A DNA stretch of 64,000 nt, taken from the NCBI GenBank assembly GCA_963930655.1, contig OZ005610.1, positions 15,753,001-15,817,000 of the forward strand, in the 5' to 3' direction. Under the pieces are notes generated by a model. That model saw only the letters and a program-made list of their open reading frames with translations, ran no database searches and had not been told where the DNA came from. The stretch comes from Myrica gale. Its lineage: Eukaryota > Streptophyta > Magnoliopsida > Fagales > Myricaceae. Positions 34,040 through 44,799 of this stretch are shown here, in pieces; positions within the stretch are counted from its first letter, which is position 1; each line of letters opens with the position of its first letter. The position numbers were made by a program, and so were the translations under genes.

Positions 34040-35762
34040 CCCTTGCCGCCCCTTCCATGAGAGTAGAGGGATGGGTCTTCCCCGCATCCGAAGGCGTACT
34101 CTCAACGCTCTGCAAAACAAGACCAGGTGTGTTCACTCGCCTCTTAGAAGACTTACCCCAAGCTATGATTTTCTTTTTCCCCTTGTCTTTTAGCGTCATT
34201 TTGCCTCGTCCCAACTGAGCTAGCATATTCCGCAAATTCTCCTCGCCCACACTAAGGTCTGGAGGTGACTCTTGACTACCAAAACTGGCTCGTTTAGACA
34301 TCTGGCCCGAATCCGCATCTTCAGCCCAAAGGTGCTTCTATGCTCCATCAAACATGGGGAGGAGAGGCCCAGCGTCCGTCAGGGCCAACCTATCTCAAGG
34401 AATAATGCGCACCATACGTGAAGGCCCATTGGGCGTGGACTTGACTACAGAACACTGCGAAGGGTCTATTGAGGAGGGATCCAGGGTTAGCATAATAAGT
34501 GGGCACCGCCACAGGACTGGGCTTGCCCATAAACGACTCTTCTCCAGCCGCAACCTCCAGATGTTGGTCCACACCAGTCTTTCATTCACGAAGATCTTTT
34601 TCACGCTGCATATTGGGCACGACCTCTGCCAATTGGTCCTTGTCATAGAGTTTGAGAAATTGTAACGTCTCTTTGCTGGGGAATGGGCTTCTCTCCCGAG
34701 GAGGCAGATTTTCCAATGCACTTAGCATTGTCACCATATCTTCCGCCTCTTGCCGCTCTTCTAGTGTCTGATCAGTAACCTTAATAATAAGTTTAGTGGC
34801 AGGTGGTTGATGTGTTATCTCATGAGAACCGAGAGAAGGGTCATCATTGCGAATGCCAGAGTGAGCCACCCCAGGCCCTACCACCTTCAGAGATTGACTT
34901 TCCCTAGAAGAAAGTTCACCCTCCCTCATAGCAACCGTGGTCTCCCTGGGACCCTTGATTAGCGTGGGATCGCGGTTGTGCCGAAGCATCCGCCTCAGAC
35001 GACGGTGTTCAGACCACTGAGACGGTTCCCGACAGGGTCCAAAAGAGTCGTCTGGAAGGAGCCTCTGCTTTCAGCCATGGGCCATACCGGTCCTCTTGCA
35101 CATTCCTAGCCCTAGCCATATATAAAAATTGCATATGGCCAAGCATTCCACAAACATAGCAGAAACCAGCAAGAAGCTCTATTTTAAACTTAATCCACAG
35201 CACGTCATGGTCATTACGGTTCAAATTGAAACCAGTAGGTAACGACTTAGAAGAATCAAGCGTTACCTTAACCCGTAAGAATGGCAGACACCAAATCTTC
35301 TTTCCCATTTGGCCTTCCAACTCCAACACCTCTCCAATGGACGATGCTATCAGTCTGGTCGTTTCTTCATTAGACTTCTCCATGGGAAGACCATGGAGCT
35401 GCACCCAGACTCCAAGTAAGTCCCGGGGGCCACACCTTGAGGATGAAAAGGTAACCCTTCACATTCCATGGTTGTCTGTCAAAAACCCGGTCTCTAGAAG
35501 CCTTAGCACCAAACTCAAAGAGATACACATTTTGTTCCAACTCATTGATCTCCACGTTGGGGGAAAATGCTCAAGCTTTGAGAAAAATACCCTTCACGGC
35601 ATGGGCAGGAACGACCTTTTGGGTGATGAGACGTCCCACCAAAATAGTTTCAGAAACATCCTCCGGCTCCGTTCCAGAGTTGGAACTTTGCCCCGAGCTG
35701 TGATGCCAACCCAAGGTTGTCGTGCGCTGAACCAAATGATCCACTTCCTTACCAATGTTCTC
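34040..35762 (-). pseudogene. LINE ORF1 (DUF4283 / CCHC-type gag-like protein)
   Basis: Pieces in several frames: a start near 35762, a DUF4283-like RNA-binding region (about 35370-35700, V-x-G-R-L-I-T-Q-K), then W-x-Q-L-H-G-L-P and a C-x-V-C-G-x-L-G-H zinc-knuckle-like motif (about 35120-35160) of the zf-CCHC_4 type. A low-complexity C-terminal region follows (34582-34989 and 33933-34301). ORF1 proteins bind LINE RNA. Stops and shifts show it is inactive. Confidence 0.72.
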
Positions 35763-36045
35763 CATCAGAATCAATCGGAAAAGCAAGATCCAAAACAAAA
35801 GTAGCAGTAAAGGGAAGGTGAGAGGAACTGAGAGAAGAGCGGGCTTAAATAGACCAAAAGGCAGCGGTGAAAATAGGAGACAAAAGAAAGGAATCAGCAG
35901 GCGGCGCCGCCCAAGGCAGGGGGCACAGCCACTGAACACCCCCTGACACGGCGGCTTAAGGAGACCCAAGGCATCTAACCCAGACGAAAAGAAGCCAAAC
36001 TGACCAAGTCTCTAGAAAGGGTACGGAGAGCACAAGTAGCTCACA

Positions 36046-37052
36046 CCCACCTCTCCTTTTTTTTTTGTAATCATCACCACATTTTATTCAAACAAAAAAA
36101 ACTAAGACCTCCAAACCAAACATTAAGGAGGTTCAGTACCAGCATACAACCAAGTTAAATCTAAAGAGTGCTCACAAGAACGGGGAATGCCAACTGAATT
36201 ATACTCAGTAGCGGCCCAACGAGCTAATTGGTGCACCAAAGAATTAGCACCTCTGTAGACATGATTTGTCTTCCAACAACGTAACAACCTACCCAAATCA
36301 TGGATCTCCTGAACTAACAACCGAATACGCCACTCAGAGATCTTTGGCCAGCATCGAATAGATTTTATAACCTTTTCAGAATCCCCTTCAAGTATCACCT
36401 CACTATACCCCTGACTAAGAACAAGTTCTAGACCAAGTTTTGCAGCTTCAGCCTCTCCTTCCAGGGAATCAACAGCCTCTATACGTTTAGTCCTCGCCCC
36501 AAGAACCTCGCCTCTTGAATCTCGTATAACAGCAGCAATAACCGAATAAGACTCCCGTACAGCGACGTCCACATTTACCTTGACTGTATCCACAGATGGA
36601 GGAACCCAATGTTGCAGTCGAGGTACTTGAATATGATTATCCCAAGCAGATTTATGCTCTTTGCTCACCCGGTTGACTCTATTGGCTAACTGCTTAACAT
36701 CAATTTCCTTGCCACCATGTGCCACGTGATTTCTAGATGCCCAGACAAGATCAATCGCAATAGTAGCATGGAGTTGGAACAAATGCTGGTCTGCTAATGG
36801 TATTCCAATGGACTGATGAGGATGTAGCACTTTAAGAACCCAATCAACCACTGAAGTGTCTCCAAAAACCGTAATATCAAGTTGCCATGGAGACTCACTC
36901 CAGATTGCACGGCTAAATGGGCATAGGAGAACCAAATGATGGAGAGTTTCTAAATGCTCGCCACATAGAGCACAGAGTAGATCATCGTCACTCCTCCCAT
37001 TATTTCCAACCCGTGCAGCAACCGTAGATCATCGTCACTCCTCCCACCTCTC
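36046..37052 (-). mobile_element. 5'-truncated LINE inserted in the TSD of the larger LINE
   Basis: Twelve T residues (36057-36068) are the poly(A) tail. The body is a zf-RVT plus RNase H coding end, truncated at about 37020. TSD copies CCCACCTCTC are at 36046-36055 and 37043-37052. At the 5' end a 23-base block GTAGATCATCGTCACTCCTC... occurs twice (36978-37000 and 37024-37046), an untidy 5' junction. Confidence 0.82.
36123..36935 (-). pseudogene. LINE zf-RVT end and RNase H, 270 codons open
   Basis: Begins inside the zinc finger (H-x-V-L-L-C-P-F...W) and continues through a linker to the RNase H domain: V-N-V-D-V-A, then G-E-A-E-A-A, L-E-G-D-S-E and G-A-N-S-L-V-H-Q-L-A-R-W. All four expected blocks are present, without a stop. 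It is the coding end of the truncated LINE and has no promoter or start of its own, so I treat it as a remnant. Confidence 0.8.
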
Positions 37053-37224
37053 ATTAATAAGAGAGTTGTACATATTATGTTTTCACGAAACCAGAAAGAA
37101 AGCGTTGCTTGTTTTCTTCCTAGGCGAGTATATCCAGTAGGCCATAATCTATAGGCTATGGGCCAACAAAGTCAATAGTTATACTGTAGGGGCTTGTACA
37201 CTATAATTGTTGGTTTGTCCATAT

Positions 37225-38791
37225 TAGGGGTGAAGAGCAGACTAGTGGGAAGCGGAATTTGACATTCCGACAACCGGTCCGTTAACTGGCGGATAGCCAA
37301 AATAGAGTCCGCTTCCGCTTTCGAATTTTTTGTCCATATTTTTCGACCCATTTAAGCATTTTTTTTCAATAAAAAAAATCTTACTCATTCATCACAATTC
37401 ACAAATAAAATCCTAAAATATGTAATTGACAACATCTAGCACATCATCTGTGGACAACCAAAAGCTTAAGCGACAAGATCACACATTTTGATTTTCCAAT
37501 TGATGGAGGTAATTTATTTAGTAGTGACAATATCTTGACCATTCTCACAGCAGAACCATCACAAATTGAAGGCATAATAGATTTATGCACCTATATGAAA
37601 AGAGACTTGTGGAATACCAGTAAGACATAATTGCTGGCTGATCCACAATGCTCTCATAGCCACCAAAGGATGGCGCAATGTATGGGATCTTCAGTGAATC
37701 TACCTGTATAGTTGAGCAAAAACACACATTGGAATGCCATAAATGGAAGCACTCAAACTAGAGAATGTATCCCCAGTACTCAGTACATTCAAGCAGTCAT
37801 CTAAGCTCACCTCAAAACTGACCACGCCACTAAAACCAGTCATCTGACGCTTTGCAAGATCATGTTCAAGACGACTTGACAAACCGGGATAATAGACATG
37901 CTTCACCTGCCCATTGATACGATTGTTGGATTACAAAGCACATCAAGATGATCCTAGGGTTTTCAAAGCAAAACGCAAGCGTGAAAGTGGCAGTACAGAA
38001 CAGTGTCGTGGTGTTTCGACATGCTAAATAAGTAGCAGCATAATGCTCTTTTGAATAAGTACCTTAGGATGTGCCTCTAAAATTTTGGCTGTTGAATTCT
38101 GCTGCTCTACACACAGATGCAGTGTCTTCATGCCTCGGATGATAAGGCACGCAGCATTCTGGCCAGGAAAAGAAATCATCATCAAGGAGCTCAAGTTGCG
38201 ATAGTTTATAATAGACAACAAGAGCCACAACTTATGAGAGAGTGCAAAAGTCTCAACAACAGCAATCATCCCAAGAGGCTGCATAATAAAAATGACTCAT
38301 TGGGTTGAGAGCACCACCCATAACATGATGAAAATTACGAACTTCTGAGACCAACCAACGACAAGTATACCAACAAGGTGAGGAGAATCTTCACAAAATG
38401 CAACCTTTAGCAGTCTGTATACCAACAAACAATGCAATGCAGTGCAGATTGCATATTAAAGAATATGTTCCTCAACCTCCTCACCCTAGGCCCCCAAGGC
38501 AAAAGCAGGATCAAACATGAAAATTCAAATATTCAAATATATCACAAAAACGTCTGTCTATCTTCACAGGTTCACAATAACTAAATCACAACAGTTCACA
38601 TTAATTTGTTAACAACAGGTTCACAACTATTCTAATAGGTTCACAATGACAAGTTCACAACTATTCTAACAGGTTCATAAAAATCACAAGTTCACAACAA
38701 TTCACAAAGATCTGCTAATAATCGGCTACGAAACCGGTTACGGAACTGGAGCCGGAGATCCACCGGTGGACGGACCGGACATACACCCCTA
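37225..38791. mobile_element. Non-autonomous hAT-like element carrying a captured gene fragment
   Basis: Ends TAGGGGTG and CACCCCTA form 8-bp terminal inverted repeats. They are flanked by a perfect 8-bp target-site duplication GTCCATAT (37217-37224 and 38792-38799), the hallmark of hAT insertion. The subterminal regions are rich in CCG and CCGGT motifs on both sides. A cluster of AGGTTCACAA-type direct repeats lies at 38565-38710. No transposase is visible. The middle (37618-38352) is a piece of a cystathionine gamma-synthase gene with introns. Length is 1,567 bases. Confidence 0.85.
37618..38352 (-). pseudogene. Captured cystathionine gamma-synthase gene fragment (four exon pieces, introns kept)
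   Basis: Minus-strand exon pieces, in order: 38352-38301 (V-R-N-F-H-H-V-M-G-G-A-L-N-P), 38158-38063 (N-A-A-C-L-I-I-R-G-M-K-T-L-H-L), 37906-37811 (V-K-H-V-Y-Y-P-G-L...Q-M-T-G-F-S-G-V-V-S-F-E) and 37703-37618 (S-L-K-I-P-Y-I-A-P-S-F-G-G-Y-E-S-I-V-D-Q-P-A). These match the C-terminal half of plant cystathionine gamma-synthase, the PLP enzyme that commits O-phosphohomoserine to methionine synthesis in plastids. Splice sites are still seen: acceptors CCAG, GCAG and ACAG; donors GTACTT, GTGAGC and GTATTC. The first donor is ATGAGT, probably a mutated GTGAGT. The PLP-lysine region is absent, a short stretch after N-S-T-A is missing and the piece between V-S-F-E and the last exon is lost. It cannot make an enzyme. 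Confidence 0.85.
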
Positions 38792-38951
38792 GTCCATATC
38801 AAATCTCTATGGCAATAGCAATAATTGGCCGCTACCCATCAACTGCGCGGGCTTTGAAATCTTTCGTGTAGAAGCTTGGCTTCACTTTTGCCTGGCGTCA
38901 GCCGAAGAGCTCTGGTCTTTTAATTATTAGTTTCTGAACTACTATCAAAAC

Positions 38952-39669
38952 CAGGGGCGGTAGGGGGCAGCCGCCCCCCTTAGTTCTAAAATATATATAT
39001 TTATAGGTATCTTGAGCTTGTCCGTTGATTCAAAAAGCTGGAGTTTAGTTCCTCAAGGTTTGTTACGTGTTCCCATTTAGCTTGCATAAAGTTCTTTGCT
39101 GAGAAATGTCACTACAGTTCGTTCATCCAGGAAATATATGAACGGGAAGTTTAGTGCACACCACCTGTTTGTATATATGATAAGTAAATTCAGTAATGGT
39201 ATTTCAAATGCTAATGAAAAGTTTTCTCTCATTGGCTCGAGCTGCATAAAAATAATTGCAAATACTTGAAAATCATGACATGGAACACCTGAGCTGGAGC
39301 TGCAATTCCCAATGGTTCATATTTACCCTGTGTTGAACTGCTATTTTTTATGGTAGGATGCATATAGATCATCTTCACTTTCCTTGGACCTGATGCAATT
39401 ATCAGATTTCCCGATAGGAGTCAGTGCATGATAATGTGCTATAATCAGTTAAGATATTTGGGGATGGTTATATGTGTTTATAGAAGAGAAGATTTACCTT
39501 CAATAGAGTCTTCTTCATTATGGGGATGAAACCGTGCAACATCTTAGTTGATTGATTAAACCTCTTCTTTGGGATATTGGAACACTCAAAGCATGCTTAG
39601 TGAACAAATTAATATAAACTATCTGGCTCCGCCACTGCCCCCTATACAAAATTTCTGTCTCCGCCACTG
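38952..39669. mobile_element. Small non-autonomous hAT element
   Basis: Terminal repeats CAGGGGCGG and CCGCCACTG (one mismatch when inverted) with perfect 8-bp duplication ATCAAAAC at 38944-38951 and 39670-39677. It is 718 bases long with no coding region. The terminal sequences differ from the neighbouring element at 37225, so it is a different hAT family. Confidence 0.85.
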
Positions 39670-39677
39670 ATCAAAAC

Positions 39678-40365
39678 CCATCCGTTTGGGAGGGCAATCC
39701 AGTGTGAGAGGAGGCTTCGGGCTATTCCAGCATATTCTTTCTCTGTAAATGCTTTGTATTCGGCAGGGGCTTAGTAGGATTTTCTAATGGGGACAATTTC
39801 TTGGTCTAGTTTTGCAAAAAGGGATTTTGTGTGCTCTATATGGGTTTACTAATGTTCTTGGGTTTTTTTTTGGTATCTTGAGGGACATGTACTGAGTTTT
39901 TGTGCACCGGATAGACTTGACCAACTGAAAAAAAGTATTGATTGGGTTAAAAGCGTAAAGACACTAAAACTTACTCACGACAAGTATCATTCGAGACAAC
40001 GACTTACTCGCAAGAGATAAGATTCAAATTCACGCTCACCTAGTGGATACTATAAGGTCGACATTTCAACTATATTTTAAGTATTAGATTGGGAGCAACT
40101 TTATTGTTCTTGTTTTATTATCGTGGGTGGGCAATGATGGAAGCATAGACCCTTCCGGATCCCATACTGCAACATGATCCAAATCCCAGTGGTAATGGGA
40201 CTACTCTGCAATAACCACTCCATTGTACCTAATTATGTTCCTACTCAGTTAAATTATTTGAGAGATCTCTTAAAGGAATCTTCAACTTAATTAGCTCTCA
40301 TCAATTGTCATGTACTGATGATCACGGGGTGAATTGCAAAAAGTTTTCGATTGCGCCTCAAAGCC
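39678..40365. other. Intergenic, nothing recognised
   Basis: About 690 bases between a hAT element and a LINE, with no open frame or repeat I can name. Confidence 0.4.
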
Positions 40366-40373
40366 AAAAGGAT

Positions 40374-42120
40374 GCCTTACCTACCTACACCAAGGCAAAT
40401 TATCTTCTCCCCAAGACTATTTGTTCAAAATTGGACTCCATGATGATGAGATTTTGGTGGGGATTTGCGGACTCACAGCATCATATGTGCCTTAAGTCTT
40501 GGGCTTCTTTATGTCGTCCTAAAGCGGAGGGTGGTTTGGGACTCAAACTTATGGAAAGCCACAACAAAGCTCTTATTGCTAAGCTGGGATGGCAGATTCA
40601 AACTAATCCGGACAAATTTTGGGTGCAAATTATCCGTGCCAAATATCTTAAAGGTGCACTTGTCTGGGATGCTAAAGCTTCTCCTGGTGACTCTTGGTTT
40701 TGGAAAGGTCTTTCTCGTGTAGCTCCTATTTTGAAAAATGTATCCTTTTTTCGGATTGGTTCGGGTGATCAGGTTCGGGTGTGGCAGGATCACTGGATTC
40801 CTTCTCCTACTCCCCATTTCCCCCGGCCTCGTCTGACCTCTATTTTCATTGATGTGGAGACTACGGTTAACTCTCTGCTCCTTCCGTTCTCTAGAGTTTG
40901 GAACGTTTATCTTATTCGTCACCTTTTTGTAGCGGAGGATGCGGAAGCTATTTTAACTCTCCCTGTGCCTCGCCACAATCAGGCCGATTCCCTTATTTGG
41001 ACTCCTGAGATTCACGGGCGTTTCTCCATCAAATCTGCCCATCAGCTCTTTAATCCTCTTATTAATTCTCCGGGTAATTTAACAGATGGGGAGTGGAAGC
41101 TGATTTGGCATATTCCTATGCAAGCCCGGCTGCAATTGTTTCTTTGGAAAGTGGCTTGGAACTGTCTCCCTTCCAAGGCGATGACACACCGGTTTTCTAA
41201 TCGGCCTGTCGAGGAGTCTTTTTGTGTGTTTTGTCACCAGCAGGTGGAGTCGTTGATCCACCTCTTTTTTGATTGTCCTGTTGCGCAAATCATGTGGAGG
41301 GAAGCTCCTTGGCCGCTCAATACATCTCAACTCCCTTTCTCGAGTATAGTTGAATGGGTAAGACTTATCCTCAATCCATCCCAAATCCTAGGACTGCCCT
41401 CGAATCAACAAGTGAATTTTCGGAGATTTGCTACTGTGCTTATGGATTCAATATGGTTTGCCCGCAACCAGATTGTTCATAATGGTGGTGGGTTTGATAT
41501 TCACCAGCTTATGCAATCTATTTCTACCCGGTATCAGGAACTTCTTATGACTTGGAAAAACAATTTGGCGGATACCACGATTGTTTGGAAACCTCCTCCT
41601 AGTGGTATATGGAAGATCAACTTTGATGTGGCCATTCGTAAATCCTTCTCCTTTGCTGCTGCGGTTTGCAGAAATGAGCAAGGACACATCCTCTTTGTTT
41701 TCACAAAGAGGTTTCCTCCTAGCGGCCCTCTTGTGGGCGAGGCAAGGGCTGCTTTAATGGCAGCTCAGGAGGCTTTCTTTCTTCCTAATTCTCATATACT
41801 GCTTGAAGGAGACTCGCTTTTTGTCATTGATGCTATTAACAATCGGTCTGCTGGAGCTTTATGGCAAATTGACAATGTGGTTGCTGATATCCATCGTCTT
41901 GTTAGGCAAAAGAGTCTTTGGAATTTTTGTCATGTGAAAAGGGGAGCTAACTGCCTAGCTCATAAGATTGCTCAATGGGCGTGTGTTACGGATGTAGAGG
42001 GTTCTATTCCTTTAAACTGTATCCCTGTTTGCATCCTCTCCAGTGACAACCCATGGATCCCCCCATGAGGCTGTTGCCTCTTAGAGGTCTGGTTTGTTGG
42101 TTTATTTAGAAAAAAAAAAA
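40374..42120 (+). mobile_element. 5'-truncated LINE with open reverse-transcriptase tail, zf-RVT and RNase H
   Basis: The open frame runs 40305-42068, but LINE sequence begins at about 40374; the first codons are flanking DNA in frame by chance. Domains in order are the reverse-transcriptase thumb (L-L-P-K, W-W-G, G-G-L-G-L-K, A-K-L-G-W), a zf-RVT (C-V-F-C...H-L-F-F-D-C, about 41230-41280) and RNase H (I-N-F-D-V-A, G-E-A-R-A-A, L-E-G-D-S, G-A-N-C-L-A-H-K-I-A-Q-W). It ends in an A-run (42110-42120). The likely TSD AAAAGGAT lies at 40366-40373 and 42117-42124. Lack of stops over about 565 codons points to a recent insertion. It is not a host gene. Confidence 0.88.
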
Positions 42121-42360
42121 GGATTCGTTCAGAATTTATAGGTCAAATAGATGGTAAGGATAGGAATAGAATAATCAATAAGGAAAACAAACAAACAAAA
42201 AAAGTATGAAGACTTCGCGTGCAATACTGTACGTGTGCACAGAACCAAAAAGAGAAAAGATTAACCCACATGGGTCATGGAGTACTTGATTCAGCTAGTA
42301 CTGCATTTGAAAACCTGTGCTGCAAGGGAAGAAAATAATGCAGGACTGAATTGAACACGG

Positions 42361-42575
42361 CAGGGGCGTTTGTTTTTCAAAATTTTCCCCCTTTAATATT
42401 TTCAAATAATTATAAAATAATTTCTTTCTCCTCATTAAATTATAAAATAATATTATACTATTCAATTAAATCTTCTCTCTCCTCACTTTTCCATAAAATA
42501 CTATACTTTTTCACAAACACCAATACCCAAAATTTCCAAAACCTCAATATTTCCACAAACAAACACCACCTAAAT
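42361..42575. repeat. AT-rich MITE-like element
   Basis: GGCGTTTGTTT (from 42364) and AAACAAACACC (to about 42571) are near-inverted ends. The interior is rich in TAAAATAAT and ends with CAAAATTTCC-type sequence complementary to the other side. Related, less complete pieces lie at 43045-43200, 44805-45000 and 56727-56900. I could not place a TSD. Confidence 0.5.
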
Positions 42576-44430
42576 GTCATCTCCCCACATTTGTCTGGCT
42601 AGTTGTTGAAGTTCCAAGCAAGCCTCCCTTGGGGCAAACGTTTCCATGGTACCTTTTGACAAAGACAGTACTTAATTTGTCATGAAATTAGATGGCAAGT
42701 ACATGTGCTCAAAAACAAATTACGTCGACGTTCTTTAGAAAAATATACAAGTACACACTTGCGATCTCTTTCCTGTAATGATCGCCAACAAGCCCTTTCA
42801 TATATATATATAATATTGTATGAACAAGCCGGCCGGAGTAGGCAACTGATCAGGTGACGGTCACAACACAAAAAACCATATATGGAAATCTCAAGTCAAC
42901 AGGCATGACTCAGCCCTCATCTAAAGCGTTTGCCTTTTCCATTTCCAACCAAACACGTTATGTGAATACTTAGGAAAAAAACACGTTATGTGAATGACCA
43001 TTAATATTTTACCAATTTTCTGGACATAGTTTTTGCCTTTTCGGCCATATATGTTTGAGGGTGGAAATTTTGGGTATTAGGATTTGAGAAATATTATAAA
43101 GTAAAGATATGTTATGGGAGTTGGTGAAAAAGTAAAGAGATAATATTTTTAATAAATATTATAATAATAAAAAATTATTTGATGAATTTTTTATTATTAC
43201 ACCTAAATTTTTGAATTCAAATTGTCGAGGCTCAAACAAGACTTTTAAAAAGTCAATGATCAACACTACTTGCCCAGATGTAACCTAGCAAAAAATTATA
43301 TTATTCGCTAGCTATCATGGTCACGGAGTTAGAGAATCATTGCGTCTATTGAATAGAAGTAATATTCCTCATCAAGCAATTACCAAATATCTATTTGAGT
43401 GGGAATCGAAGTTGGTGTGCATAAAAAACAAGATAAGACAATCATTAGCATTTACTCTTGAGATTATTCGAGCGAGACCATCAGCTAGCCCAGCGCCCTT
43501 CTCACTGAGGCCTGAGCGTTGGCTCAAGCGACACCTCTGCTCTTCTCTGGAGAGGGGACTATTCATGCATGGGAAGGGACATAAAAAGGATTGAGAATTT
43601 GAGAGGTCAAAATTTATAAAAAAAAAAAATTGTAAAAAATCTCCAAAATTGCAGGCTTGCCCCTACTTCTTAATTACCTGAAAAAGAGGATAACATTTTT
43701 CCAGCGCAGTGTACATTAGAGTAGACAAGTAATTCCACTCAACGACACTATATCATAGCCCCACTGGTCAATACCATCTTTCATTTTCTTCGGTTCAGTG
43801 TTTCTCTCGAACAGGAAATAAATAATTGGTTATACTTTTACACTGAAAATGAAAGGATAAATGCAAAATCAATAGTTGGTATTAGTAAAAATTAAATTAG
43901 TCATCGTAATAACAAAATTATAAAATTAGTTTATTTGATCTCACAAAATTATAAAATCAGTATCTAATAAAGGGATCAACGACAAATGAAAGTAAGATCA
44001 TATAGACTAATTTTATGTTTTTGTTATCACAAGAACTAATTCGATTTTTACTTATACTACATAGACTGATTTTATATTTATCTTGAAAATTAAAATAGAA
44101 AGAAAAGATAATTGTTTATAATTCCATCTTCTCCATATTTTGCTAAAATTTCAGACCAGTCCCAAGTGACGTGGAATAAAAAGTTTCTTAAAAAAATGGA
44201 CCTTGGAATAAGCAGCAAATATCAGCGTAGAATTTGTCATAAAACAAAAACTTACAAGATCAGACCATAATCTATTTGTAATAACATTCTTTATCGAATT
44301 TCTTTGAAATGCATTTAACAATCTCTTTGTATCCATCGAAATGTTTATTCTAAAATTCAAATTCCTGAAAAAGGGAGTAACATTTCAAAACTTTTAAGCC
44401 CAAAATACTAGAATTCTTTTGGAAGCCCAC
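42576..44430. other. Intergenic, AT-rich, no gene recognised
   Basis: Contains a MITE-like piece at 43045-43200 (GAGGGTGGAAATTTTGGGTATT start) and an A/T-rich repeat zone at 43850-44110 where the motif AAAATTATAAAATTAGT recurs. The frame at 43340-43594 has no recognisable domain. Confidence 0.4.
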
Positions 44431-44441
44431 AAATAATGACC

Positions 44442-44559
44442 GAGCAATGCTTGGGATCCCAAAATGCATAGAGCGCTCAAGTGGTCGTCGAGCGCCGCTC
44501 GAGCGCTCCATGCATAGCGGGATTCCCGCCCATGCATAGCGGGATCCCAAGCATTTCTC
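44442..44559. mobile_element. 118-bp Mutator-like MITE with 9-bp TSD
   Basis: The ends GAGCAATGCTTGGGATCCC and GGGATCCCAAGCATTTCTC are inverted repeats of 19 bases with one mismatch. They are flanked by the 9-bp direct duplication ATAATGACC (44433-44441 and 44560-44568). A 9-bp duplication with G...C ends is the Mutator pattern. The interior is strikingly GC-rich and itself palindromic (GAGCGCTC copies around 44470-44510, and GCATAGCGGGAT twice at 44512-44550). Confidence 0.75.
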
Positions 44560-44799
44560 ATAATGACCCAATTTTCTATTTCTTTGGTTATGTACGGGTG
44601 AAGCGATCAGAATTCAGATTATCCTTGTCTGAATTAAAAAGAGTTAGGAGTAGGTAGGCAGGAGAATTTTTAGTCCACAGTTTCCCAAACGTGGAGTGCA
44701 TTTACTCCGCACTTGTAACTTATCTTCAGAAGTTTTTGCATTTAAACCACACTTTGGTTTTTATTACTTTCATAATTATAAGACAAAAAAGAAAACGAT

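Larger units (their letters stand above)
17552..36055 (-). mobile_element. Near full-length LINE (L1-like), split by copia and LTR insertions
   Basis: The minus-strand order from high to low coordinate is: ORF1 (35762 to about 34050), endonuclease (34020-33544, continuing 29883-29600), reverse transcriptase (29400-28943, continuing 20217-18918), reverse-transcriptase zinc finger (18527-18066), RNase H (18046-17684), and poly(A) seen as a T-run at 17566-17580. Target-site copies ACCCACCTCTC lie at 17551-17561 and 36045-36055. Removing the two inserts leaves about 6.1 kb, the size of a full plant L1. The coding frames contain stops and shifts, so it is inactive. Confidence 0.85.

Noticed and set aside
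40305..42068. 587-codon open frame as a possible host gene
   Set aside because: The domains are LINE reverse-transcriptase thumb, zf-RVT and RNase H, with an A-tail and TSD. The first 23 codons are flanking DNA in frame by chance.
43340..43594. 84-codon frame between MITE pieces
   Set aside because: No recognisable domain, no splice context and no relatives in the window.
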